Positions 1 through 6,627 of a DNA stretch of 7,525 nt are shown here, piece by piece (the stretch's first letter is position 1; each line of letters starts with the position of its first letter). A program made the position numbers and the translations under genes. The notes below the pieces were generated by a model. The model was not told where the DNA came from. It saw only the letters and a list, made by a program, of their open reading frames with translations, and did not search any database. The stretch comes from Bacteriovoracaceae bacterium UBA6261 (lineage in GTDB: Bacteria > Bdellovibrionota > Bacteriovoracia > Bacteriovoracales > Bacteriovoracaceae), in assembly GCA_002440825.1 (NCBI GenBank), contig DJVH01000080.1, forward strand, positions 1 through 7,525, written 5' to 3'.

Positions 1-48
1 GACCTCAACACTGCCAGCGTTGCGCTCTCCCAGCTGAGCTACGGGCCC
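1..48 (-). tRNA. tRNA-Ala (anticodon GGC), 3' part outside the window
   Basis: Read on the minus strand, the first 48 nt of a tRNA are present. They form an acceptor 5' strand GGGCCCG (48-42), a linker TA, and a D arm with stem GCTC/GAGC around an 8-nt loop containing GG. A 5-bp anticodon stem CAACG/TGTTG (one G-T pair) encloses the loop CTGGCAG, followed by the start of the variable loop (AGGTC). The loop puts GGC at window positions 15-13, which reads alanine codons GCC and GCU. The T arm and acceptor 3' strand lie beyond position 1, so the G3-U70 alanine identity pair cannot be checked. The gene points away from the rest of the window. A weak promoter could lie at 91-96 (TTGCAG) and 68-73 (TAAATT) on the minus strand with a 17-bp spacer, but I do not rely on it. 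Confidence 0.93.
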
Positions 49-187
49 ATTTTATTTGGATAATCTGAATTTATTGTAAGAAACAGAGTTCTGCAAGGTT
101 TTCGCACCCAATTTCAGCAAAATTTATTCGGAATATGACGAAAATCTGACCCTCCGTGCTTCTAAAAGTGATTTGTTCCCGATACGA

Positions 188-193
188 TATAAT
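188..193 (+). promoter_or_regulatory. -10 box (TATAAT) of the 5'-nucleotidase gene
   Basis: A perfect consensus TATAAT lies 31 bp before the chosen ATG at 225. It predicts a transcript start near position 200 and a leader of about 25 nt. No good -35 box is present: the hexamer 17 bp upstream is AAAGTG, and there is no TG extension before the -10. The promoter call therefore rests on the -10 alone. If it is right, the in-frame ATG at 156 is upstream of the transcript and cannot be the start. Confidence 0.5.
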
Positions 194-214
194 GCTCACT
201 ATTAGAGAAAACTT

Positions 215-220
215 AGAGGA
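215..220 (+). promoter_or_regulatory. ribosome binding site fixing the 5'-nucleotidase start
   Basis: AGAGGA lies just before ATG 225, with 4-5 nt between the GAGG core and the start codon. Neither of the earlier in-frame ATGs (156 and 192) has a comparable purine-rich site. Confidence 0.65.
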
Positions 221-224
221 ATCC

Positions 225-1586
225 ATGGGAATCTTTATTAATAGAACTTTGAATATGAAACGCATCAAGGCCATCGGCTTTGACATGGACTACACGATTG
301 TCCGATACAACACAGAAGCATTTGAGAAATTTACTCACGGGGCCGTTTTAAAAAAACTAGTCTCTGAGAAAAAATATCCTGAAGAAATCCTGAAACTGGA
401 TTTTGATTTCAAGCGCGTTATCCAGGGACTGGTTATCGACAAGAAGAAAGGAAATCTTTTGAAAGTGTCGCGCTTTGGAAAAGTTAAATCTTCTTATCAT
501 GGGCTTCACCCGATCGATTTTAAAGAACAACAGAAAATGTATGGCAACGGAGTCATTGATCTTTCCGATCAGCACATCCAGTCGCTGGATACAAACTTTT
601 CTGTTTCCAACGGAGTTCTTTATTCGCAACTTATAGAGCTTAAGAAAAAAGGTCTTCCGTTTCCGGATTTTGAAACACTCGCTGATGACGTAAAAGAAAT
701 TCTGGATCTCTGCCACTCCGACGGAACTTTAAAAAATGAAGTCCGCAATAATATTTCCACTTATATTATTCAGGATCCGGAAGTTGTTTCACTTTTGGAA
801 CGCTACAAGCGTTACGGAAAAAAACTTCTGGTTATAACCAACTCAGATTTTACTTATACAAAACTGCTGCTGGACTATACGATCAATCCTTTTCTTCAGG
901 AGCACACGGACTGGTCTGAGCTTTTTGAAATCACAGTAACTCTGGCGAGCAAGCCGCGATTCTTCACTGTCAAAATGCCGTTTCTTTCCATCGATCCTTC
1001 TTCTGGTCTTATGAAAAACAGCGAAGGAAAAATTACTAAAGGGATCTATCAGGGAGGCTATGCCGGACGACTGCAAAAGGATCTTGGTCTTGAAGGAGAC
1101 GAAATTCTTTATCTAGGAGATCATATCTACGGCGACGTCGTGAGTATCAAAAAGACGTTCAACTGGAGAACGGCCCTCGTTCTGGATCCTTTAGCAGATG
1201 AAATCGATGCGATTAAAAAAAGCGCGTCTATTCAGGCCGAAATCGACAAACAAATGTCCATTAAAGAATCACTCGAACATCGACTGAATGAAATCGACAT
1301 CCGCAAGAATGAACTTCATGAAGATGTTTCAAAAGAAGAGCTCAATGCTCTTTTTACTGAAATCGATAAAGTGAACTCTGTCATTTCTGAATTGCTCGAG
1401 CAGCATAAAAAATATTTTAATCCTTATTGGGGAGAAATGATGAGGGCCGGACTTGAAGAATCGCGATTTGCCGATCAAGTTGAAAAGTACGCTTGTATTT
1501 ATATGACGAAAGTCGGTGATCTGATTTCCTATTCACCGAGAACCTACTTCCGTCCATTCAGAAGAACGCTACCGCACGAACTTTAA
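225..1586 (+). CDS. HAD-superfamily cytosolic purine 5'-nucleotidase (cN-II / HAD-IG type)
   Basis: This is a 453-residue soluble protein with the full HAD phosphatase motif set. Motif I is FDMDYT, with nucleophile D20 and acid/base D22. Motif II is VITNSD (203-208), a likely motif III lysine is K243, and motif IV is GDHIYGD (298-304), which binds Mg2+. Members of this family (PF05761), such as human cytosolic 5'-nucleotidase II and a Legionella homologue, hydrolyse IMP and GMP to nucleosides. The length fits the family, and the charged, probably helical segment at about 330-395 is also typical. The exact substrate is inferred from the family. The frame is open back to ATG 156, but I chose 225 because it has the ribosome site and lies after the TATAAT box, and because family members begin shortly before the DMDYT motif. 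There is no signal peptide, so the protein is cytoplasmic. Its last 18 bp overlap the convergent deacylase gene. Confidence 0.9.
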   Translation: MGIFINRTLNMKRIKAIGFDMDYTIVRYNTEAFEKFTHGAVLKKLVSEKKYPEEILKLDFDFKRVIQGLVIDKKKGNLLKVSRFGKVKSSYHGLHPIDFKEQQKMYGNGVIDLSDQHIQSLDTNFSVSNGVLYSQLIELKKKGLPFPDFETLADDVKEILDLCHSDGTLKNEVRNNISTYIIQDPEVVSLLERYKRYGKKLLVITNSDFTYTKLLLDYTINPFLQEHTDWSELFEITVTLASKPRFFTVKMPFLSIDPSSGLMKNSEGKITKGIYQGGYAGRLQKDLGLEGDEILYLGDHIYGDVVSIKKTFNWRTALVLDPLADEIDAIKKSASIQAEIDKQMSIKESLEHRLNEIDIRKNELHEDVSKEELNALFTEIDKVNSVISELLEQHKKYFNPYWGEMMRAGLEESRFADQVEKYACIYMTKVGDLISYSPRTYFRPFRRTLPHEL

Positions 1587-2543
1587 AAATTGAGTGTAGA
1601 TTTCCCAGGCCCGGGTCCCGTAGCCACCGGCCATGACATAGGCCTGGGGAATATTTCTTGTCTTTAAAAATTCAAAAATAATTTTATCTCTTTCGAGAAG
1701 CTGCTCTTTGGTAAGCTTAAGTTTTTCAGTGCTCTCCAGTTCATCCGCTTCAAAAGGATCTGCTCCATCAACAACGATGGCCAGATCGGCCTTGGGGTAA
1801 TGAGTGTCGAGTTCATTCAACGCCTCTTTGAGTTTCGACAGATAGTCGCCTTCTTCTCCAATATCAATTCCTACGTCGACATTGCAGGGAATGAACCAGG
1901 GATCGCGCACCGAACCTGAATCAAGTGGCCATCCTTCTTTCATATGCAGACTCAAAGTCACAATGCTTTTATCTTTCTTTGTGATTTCTGCAGTCCCATC
2001 GCCCTTATGAGCGTCGACATCAATCACCCATGCCGTTTGAATCCTGTTTTCCTGCTGCAGTTTTCTTAGAGTGATGACAATATCATTGACCAGACAAAAT
2101 CCTCTTCCGCCAAAGCTCATCGCGTGGTGCATGCCTCCACCCAGGAAGTAACTGAAACCGCTTTTTAAAGCTTCACCCGCACAAGCATAAGTCATGCCGA
2201 CTTGTTTTAAGACAACATCAAACGCCCGGGTGAAATCTTTCTTCGCTTTTTTGGGATTATAACGATGGTAATGCCCGTCTTCGTCTACCAGTTCATAACA
2301 AGTCAGAATTTCTCGTTCAAGCTCAGCATAGGATCCAAAAAGTCTGTTCACAAAATCCGCATCGTGCGCAAGCAACAGATCTTCTTTTGTGATGGCCGGA
2401 ATTTTTTCCAGCGGAAAATACTGAAGAGAAGGATCATCTTTTTTTAAAGCTTCAAAAACTTTTAAAGCGCGATCGTCTACTATCGGGATTTCGACACCGT
2501 ATTCGGAAAATTTTAAATCGCAATCGGGATTGTAAAGAATCAT
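1569..2543 (-). CDS. histone-deacetylase-superfamily (acetoin-utilization-type) deacylase
   Basis: This is a 324-residue arginase/deacetylase-fold zinc hydrolase. The landmarks in order are the active-site His pair in GGGMHHA (H139, H140), GFCLVNDI (149-155), and the zinc ligands D177 and H179 in DVDAHKGDG. The third zinc ligand is D262 in DGADPFEADEL, and the transition-state tyrosine is Y308 in AGGYG. All catalytic residues are present, so activity is likely. Bacterial members remove acetyl or other acyl groups from lysines, polyamines or small amides; the substrate here is unknown. The second His of the usual HHGDG motif is a lysine (K180), and the DxDAH form resembles class IV (HDAC11-like) enzymes. 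The ATG overlaps the reductase stop in an ATGA, so the two proteins are translationally coupled. There is no signal peptide. The TAG stop lies inside the 3' end of the nucleotidase gene. Confidence 0.92.
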   Translation of the reverse strand: MILYNPDCDLKFSEYGVEIPIVDDRALKVFEALKKDDPSLQYFPLEKIPAITKEDLLLAHDADFVNRLFGSYAELEREILTCYELVDEDGHYHRYNPKKAKKDFTRAFDVVLKQVGMTYACAGEALKSGFSYFLGGGMHHAMSFGGRGFCLVNDIVITLRKLQQENRIQTAWVIDVDAHKGDGTAEITKKDKSIVTLSLHMKEGWPLDSGSVRDPWFIPCNVDVGIDIGEEGDYLSKLKEALNELDTHYPKADLAIVVDGADPFEADELESTEKLKLTKEQLLERDKIIFEFLKTRNIPQAYVMAGGYGTRAWEIYTQFLKFVR

Positions 2544-3481
2544 TCGGCCGCCAACCTTTTTGCCTCTTCAAGCAGATCTTTCGAAGGAAGATTTTCCAGC
2601 GCTTGAAAAAGCGAACGAAGCTGCTCACTGTTTCTCGCTCCACATAGTGCAGTTGTGACTTCGTTAAATTGCAAATTGTGAGCTAAGGCTAGCTCGAGCC
2701 CGGTGTGTCCGTGCTTGTCTAATAAAGGCCAGATTTTTTTCATTGCATTGAACTTGGACTTGTTGTCGGCATTTTTCCACCACGGCGCCCACGAGCGGCA
2801 GTCAGAAGAGTCAAACTTTCTTTTTTCATCAACTCTTCCTGTAAGAATTCCCTTATCCAGAGTTCCCCAGCTCATGAAACTGATATTGTGTTCTTTAAGA
2901 TAAGGAAAAAGATTTTCAGCAAGATTATTCTGAAAAAAATTAAATTCAGATTGTACCACTTCTACTTTTTCGACTTCTTTGCTTTTTTCCAGATCTTCAA
3001 TCGTCGTATTGCATAGACCGATGTGTTTGATCTTCCCTTGGTCTTTGGCCCTGGCGAGCACTTCCAGAGGACGTCTGATATCCACATTGGCATCGGGCCA
3101 GTGAATCATATAAAGATCAATGTAATCGGTGTTTAGATCTCGCAAACTTTGTTCCAGCATCTTCTGGGTAATTTCCGGTTTGTTGGTCATGTCCACGCGC
3201 TTATTTTCATGCCAGGTCACACCCGACTTGGAAACGATGAAAACTTTTTCGCGATTCTGGCCGAAAGCTTTTCCTAGACGTTGCTCAGACAAACCAAATC
3301 CATAGATCGGGGCCGTATCAAAAATGCGCAGGCCCAGATCAAAAGCTTCTTTAAGCAAATCAATTGCTTCGCCCTCAGCAATATTTCCAAACCCGTAGCC
3401 TCCGCCTTCACCACTGATTGAAGCTCCACCAAAGGCCAGCGGAAGAGATGAATTTTTGATGTTCTTTAGTAATTGCGTCAT
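2540..3481 (-). CDS. aldo/keto reductase
   Basis: This is a 313-residue single-domain NADPH-dependent oxidoreductase of the AKR superfamily with a TIM-barrel fold. The catalytic tetrad is complete: D55 and Y60 in FDTAPIYGFGLSE, K85 in VFIVSKSG, and H127 in LYMIHWPD. Further family marks are GKIKHIGLCN in the middle and the C-terminal cofactor-binding segment ALCGARNSEQL. The length is normal for the family. A glycine-rich stretch near the N-terminus (residues 18-32) is longer than in many members. The substrate cannot be predicted beyond an aldehyde or ketone. The start at 3481 is supported by AAGGAA nine bases upstream. It is the first gene of a two-gene unit, and its TGA overlaps the ATG of the deacylase. 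It is divergent from the efflux operon. The protein is cytoplasmic. Confidence 0.93.
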   Translation of the reverse strand: MTQLLKNIKNSSLPLAFGGASISGEGGGYGFGNIAEGEAIDLLKEAFDLGLRIFDTAPIYGFGLSEQRLGKAFGQNREKVFIVSKSGVTWHENKRVDMTNKPEITQKMLEQSLRDLNTDYIDLYMIHWPDANVDIRRPLEVLARAKDQGKIKHIGLCNTTIEDLEKSKEVEKVEVVQSEFNFFQNNLAENLFPYLKEHNISFMSWGTLDKGILTGRVDEKRKFDSSDCRSWAPWWKNADNKSKFNAMKKIWPLLDKHGHTGLELALAHNLQFNEVTTALCGARNSEQLRSLFQALENLPSKDLLEEAKRLAAE

Positions 3482-3575
3482 AAGGCTTCTTTCCTTGTGA
3501 AGTTTGGGCGTTAGGTGTATTAATAGGCCCTGATTGAATTGATTTTCTTTTTATAACCTTCAATTCGGAAACACA
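3482..3575. promoter_or_regulatory. divergent intergenic region, reductase unit versus efflux operon
   Basis: This 94-bp spacer must hold the promoters of both the leftward reductase-deacylase unit and the rightward efflux operon, unless one is read from further away. Rightward, TATAAC (3552-3557) could be a -10 with a poor -35 (CTGATT, 3530-3535, 16-bp spacer). Leftward, TATTAA (3525-3520) could be a -10 without a recognisable -35. A 7-bp inverted repeat, GAATTGA (3536-3542) and TCAATTC (3560-3566), brackets TATAAC and could be an operator. No regulator gene lies beside it. The promoter assignments are weak. That the region is regulatory follows mainly from the gene orientation. Confidence 0.45.
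3491..3496 (-). promoter_or_regulatory. ribosome binding site of the aldo/keto reductase
   Basis: AAGGAA is read on the minus strand with a 9-nt gap to ATG 3481. It is one of the clearest Shine-Dalgarno sites in the window and supports this start. Confidence 0.65.
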
Positions 3576-4913
3576 ATGGTTCTGCCGCACATTCGCCTTC
3601 TTAAAAGTCTGCTTTTTATTTATGCGTTCCTCATTTGTAAAACCTATGCTTCAGCTCCTGAGGAAACGGCCCTTTTCCCTATTACATCAAAGATTGACTC
3701 ATTATTTGAGAGATCAAAAAATGTTTCGCCTGACCTGAAAATCGTGCGCCACTTTTATTCGCAAAAAAAAGCGGAGTCCGCCAACCGTGCGGGGGATTTT
3801 TTTCCTCAGGCCTATTTAAATTTCAAAAAGACCAAAGATTTTTACGAAGAACGAAACGCCCCTCTTCGCGCTCTGGGAATTTATACTTACGATTCTTCAT
3901 GGGGAATCGACTACAACTGGAACTTGTTCAATTACGGTCTTATTCAAAATGCCCGCAAAACGTTCAGTGAAACAGACAAAGCGGAGATTGATGTTTTAAG
4001 CAAAGAAAAATCCTATCCGGTTTCGTTCAACACCAATTTGCTAAATTACCTTCTGGCCAAATACAAAAAAGCTGCCGTCTTAAATTCCTTAAAGAAAGCC
4101 GAAGCGGGTAAAAAAGAGGCCCAGCTTGGATTTGAACTCGGGCAAAAAACAAAGATCGACGTGCTTCGAACTGAAGCCAATCTTGTTTCGCTCGATTCCA
4201 AAAAAACAAGCTTCACTGATGAAGAACAAAATACAAAAAGTAAATTTCTGGAATTCTCAGGTCTGGAAAGCAATGATTTGGATTTTCTGGAAAATCTCAA
4301 TGAAGAACAGACTCTCTCGTTGATTAATACACTCAGCAAATCTTTTGAAGTGAAAGGGGCTCCCCGATTTGAGAAGAGTCCAGTGCTGACGAGTTTATCT
4401 TACGAGCAAAAAATCAATGACATCTCTCTTCACTCGCTGACGGCACAGGAATGGCCTGACCTCAAAATTCAAGGATCCTATACAAACTCTGCCACATCCT
4501 GGGACAGATCCTTTCATGAGCCTTATCGCACGCACTCAATTGCCCTTGTTCTGACTATTCCGCTTTTCAACGGCGGTAGTCTGATTTCCTCAAACTTCGA
4601 GCAGTATCACGCACTGAAAACCAACGACTACACCTACTCACAAAGAAAACTGGAAACAGAAAATCAACTTAACAACACGCTGATAAAAATCAATGCGCTT
4701 CAAACACTGGTGAACTCCCTCACCCTGAACGTTTCTCAGTATGAAGAACTCTATCGTCTCACCTCCAAGTCTTACCAACTGGGGAAAAGCACTTTGCTCG
4801 AATTGCTGGAAGTTCAAGACAACCTTCTCGATTCAAAAATTGCTTTGGCCCAAAATAAAATTCAATACTACACGCTCTCACAAAATTATTTGTGGCAGGC
4901 AGGACTTCAATGA
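3576..4913 (+). CDS. TolC-like outer-membrane efflux protein (OEP family)
   Basis: This 445-residue protein is the outer-membrane exit duct of the pump. It starts with a signal peptide: basic residues R7 and K10, a hydrophobic core at 11-20, and an Ala-Ser-Ala site at 25-27 for signal peptidase I. C21 is not in a lipobox. The rest shows the duplicated OEP (PF02321) architecture of long helices and a short beta hairpin per half. Strand motifs are WNLFNYG (115-121) in the first half and PLFNGG (329-334) in the second. The matching helix ends are LGFELGQKTKIDVLRTEANL (184-203) and the SYQLGKSTLLELLEVQDNLL stretch (399-418). TolC-family proteins act as trimers spanning the outer membrane and periplasm. 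The ribosome site is weak (CGGAA before ATG 3576), but the signal peptide begins right at this Met. The stop overlaps the adaptor start. It is the first gene of the efflux operon. Confidence 0.92.
   Translation: MVLPHIRLLKSLLFIYAFLICKTYASAPEETALFPITSKIDSLFERSKNVSPDLKIVRHFYSQKKAESANRAGDFFPQAYLNFKKTKDFYEERNAPLRALGIYTYDSSWGIDYNWNLFNYGLIQNARKTFSETDKAEIDVLSKEKSYPVSFNTNLLNYLLAKYKKAAVLNSLKKAEAGKKEAQLGFELGQKTKIDVLRTEANLVSLDSKKTSFTDEEQNTKSKFLEFSGLESNDLDFLENLNEEQTLSLINTLSKSFEVKGAPRFEKSPVLTSLSYEQKINDISLHSLTAQEWPDLKIQGSYTNSATSWDRSFHEPYRTHSIALVLTIPLFNGGSLISSNFEQYHALKTNDYTYSQRKLETENQLNNTLIKINALQTLVNSLTLNVSQYEELYRLTSKSYQLGKSTLLELLEVQDNLLDSKIALAQNKIQYYTLSQNYLWQAGLQ
4901..4904 (+). promoter_or_regulatory. ribosome binding site of the adaptor gene, inside the tolC-like gene
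   Basis: AGGA lies 5 nt before ATG 4910 and 8 nt before ATG 4913. It supports a start at this ATGATG rather than at the upstream in-frame GTG 4892, but it does not decide between the two ATGs. Confidence 0.55.
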
Positions 4914-5926
4914 TGTTTAAAAATCTTCTTATGATTACAGCTCTTCTGGTATTAGTTTCCTGCGGAGACAAAACCAAAGTAGAAGCGATAAAACTTGCTA
5001 CCGGCTCAGTAGAGAGTACGGTCACAACTATCAACTCCGGAACAGTTGAGGCCCAATCGCAGGCCGAGCTTGCCTTTGGAACCGTGGGAAGAATCGCAAG
5101 AATTTATGTGAGCCTCGGCTCTACTGTCAAAAATGGAAAGATCATCGCTGAACTTGAAAATGCCGATTTGAAAGCAGTCTATAATGAAGCTGAAAAAGAG
5201 CTAGGGCGCGCAGAAGAACTTTATAAAAACGGCCTCGTTTCCATAGCTAATCTGGACAGTGCCAAACGCGCGCGCGAAGTGGCCCGACTGAATTATGAAA
5301 AAACGGTGATGAAAGCTCCCTTCGATGGAATGATAACGGCCATGGATCTCAAAGTTGGTGAATTTTATCAAAGTGCGACCAGCCTTGATAAAAAACCGGC
5401 AGTGCAGATTATCGATCTGAAAAAAAGAATTATCAAAGGTGAAATTGATGAGGTTGATTTGCAGAAAGTGGCCATTGGTTATTCTGCCAGAGTGAAAATC
5501 CCTGCCATGAAAAACCAGGTTTTTCAGGCCAAAGTTACCAATGTCGTTCCTTTCGTTTCAACGGCTAAAGATCAGGACCGCACCAGTCAGATTGAACTGG
5601 AAATCACCGACTCTAAAAGCGAAAACGGAAAGGAAGTTCTCATTCCGGTCGGCGCTTCCGCAGATGTTGAAATTATCAGTGAGACAAAAGACAATGTAAA
5701 AATTCTTCCGACAAGCGTTCTTATCGGAACCGGAAAAATCCGCAATCTCTATAAAATCATCGACGGCAAACTTAAAAAATCCGAAGTGAAACTGGGGCTG
5801 GGCAACTATGAACGCGCAGAAATTCTAGAAGGTGTCGCCCCTGCTGATCTGATTGCCAGACCACTTTCAGGTACAGAACTTTCAGATGGAATGAAAGTCG
5901 AGGTCACAGAAAAAGCATGGCCTTAA
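4910..5926 (+). CDS. MacA/HlyD-type periplasmic adaptor, predicted lipoprotein
   Basis: This 338-residue membrane fusion protein would link the inner-membrane transporter to the TolC-like duct. The N-terminus is a lipoprotein signal with lipobox LVSC (C18 acylated), followed by Gly and Asp. Next come the first half of the lipoyl domain (about 50-85), a short alpha hairpin (about 86-134), the second lipoyl half (MKAPFDGMITAMDLKVG, 134-150), and beta-barrel and membrane-proximal domains (about 165-338). At the hairpin turn, R100, L104 and S111 fit the RxxxLxxxxxxS tip motif by which adaptors dock to TolC. The hairpin is short, about two dozen residues per helix. An in-frame GTG at 4892 would spoil the lipoprotein signal, so I chose 4910; 4913 is equally possible. 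The start overlaps the tolC-like stop (ATGA), and the 3' end overlaps the ATPase gene by 10 bp. Confidence 0.92.
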   Translation: MMFKNLLMITALLVLVSCGDKTKVEAIKLATGSVESTVTTINSGTVEAQSQAELAFGTVGRIARIYVSLGSTVKNGKIIAELENADLKAVYNEAEKELGRAEELYKNGLVSIANLDSAKRAREVARLNYEKTVMKAPFDGMITAMDLKVGEFYQSATSLDKKPAVQIIDLKKRIIKGEIDEVDLQKVAIGYSARVKIPAMKNQVFQAKVTNVVPFVSTAKDQDRTSQIELEITDSKSENGKEVLIPVGASADVEIISETKDNVKILPTSVLIGTGKIRNLYKIIDGKLKKSEVKLGLGNYERAEILEGVAPADLIARPLSGTELSDGMKVEVTEKAWP

Positions 5927-6627
5927 TCGAACTCAATAACATTCATAAGAACTTCATTATGGGCGATGAAAACATTCATGCTCTTGATGGTGTCAGTGTC
6001 AAAATCGAAGAAGGTGAATTCACTTCGATTGTAGGAACTTCAGGCTCGGGAAAATCGACCTTGATGAATATCATCGGTCTCCTCGATCTGCCCGGTTCAG
6101 GTGACTACAAGCTCGACGGAAAAAGTGTTCCTCAAATGAGTGACGATGAACTTTCAAAATACAGAAACCAGAAAATTGGTTTCGTATTTCAAAGTTTTAA
6201 TCTTTTGCCAAAAGCCACTGCACTCAAAAATGTCGAAATGCCGATGCAATACGCTTCCGCTTACAACAAATCCCTGACTGATGCGACCATCAGAAAAATG
6301 GCGCTGGAGACACTTGAAAAAGTAGGACTCGAAGCAAGAGTCAATCACTTGCCCAATGAGCTCTCTGGCGGTCAAAGACAGCGCGTGGCCATTGCCAGGG
6401 CCCTGGTGAATAATCCGAAACTGCTTCTGGCAGATGAACCCACTGGTGCGCTCGATTCCAGAACAACGGAAGAAATTCTCCAGCTCTTTGAAGAACTCAA
6501 TCGCCAGGGAGTGACAGTCATCATCGTCACTCACGAAAATCATGTGGCCCAAAGATGCAAGCGCATCCTTCGCATGTCAGACGGAAAAATTACTGAAGAA
6601 AGTCGTCAACCGGAGAAGAAGGCATGA
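5917..6627 (+). CDS. MacB/LolD-type ABC transporter ATP-binding protein
   Basis: This is a 236-residue ATPase subunit with all ABC motifs: Walker A GTSGSGKST (40-48), Q-loop Q92 in FQSFNLLP, signature LSGGQ (149-153), Walker B LLLADE (169-174) with catalytic E174, D-loop ALDS (178-181) and H-loop H206. The sequence belongs to the MacB/LolD/FtsE group, whose members pair with FtsX-fold permeases and drive mechanotransmission rather than classical alternating access. It would bind the cytoplasmic face of the permease encoded next. In E. coli MacB this domain is fused to the permease; here it is a separate chain ending in a short charged tail. The ATG lies 10 bp inside the adaptor gene. Its nearest GAGG (5900-5903) is 13 nt away, so translation probably depends on coupling. 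The stop overlaps the permease start (ATGA). Confidence 0.95.
   Translation: MALIELNNIHKNFIMGDENIHALDGVSVKIEEGEFTSIVGTSGSGKSTLMNIIGLLDLPGSGDYKLDGKSVPQMSDDELSKYRNQKIGFVFQSFNLLPKATALKNVEMPMQYASAYNKSLTDATIRKMALETLEKVGLEARVNHLPNELSGGQRQRVAIARALVNNPKLLLADEPTGALDSRTTEEILQLFEELNRQGVTVIIVTHENHVAQRCKRILRMSDGKITEESRQPEKKA
6612..6615 (+). promoter_or_regulatory. ribosome binding site of the permease gene
   Basis: GGAG lies 8 nt before ATG 6624, inside the end of the ATPase gene. With the ATGA overlap it fixes the permease start. Confidence 0.6.

Noticed and set aside
71..286. Open frame on the minus strand between the tRNA and the nucleotidase gene
   Set aside because: It crosses the TATAAT box and the 5' end of a well-supported gene, has no recognisable motif, and has no clear ribosome site.
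1600..1640. GC-rich stretch with CCCGGG after the nucleotidase stop, as a terminator
   Set aside because: It is coding sequence of the deacylase (the AGGYGTRAWEIY region), and no T-run follows a stem.
3506..3530. GGGC...GCCC arms as a terminator or hairpin in the divergent spacer
   Set aside because: Only four base pairs match, the inner sequence does not pair, and no T-tract follows on either strand.
3636..3640. Cysteine at residue 21 of the TolC-like protein as a lipobox
   Set aside because: The preceding residues are Phe-Leu-Ile, which do not fit a lipobox, while an Ala-Ser-Ala site for signal peptidase I follows directly.
3763..3770. A8 tract in the tolC-like gene, and another A8 at 6831-6838 in the permease gene, as phase-variation sites
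   Set aside because: Both are lysine codons in intact frames. Runs of eight A are expected in AT-rich genes, and nothing else suggests slippage control.
5267..5276. Alternating CG run (five CG units), a possible Z-DNA or repeat signal
   Set aside because: It is simply the codons for Arg-Ala-Arg in the adaptor helix, and it is short and isolated.
6154..6552. 132-codon open frame opposite the ATPase gene
   Set aside because: It lies entirely opposite a gene with all ABC motifs and looks like a by-product of that gene's codon use. Similar antisense frames opposite the nucleotidase (357-716), the tolC-like gene (4046-4339) and the permease (7052-7406) were dropped for the same reason.
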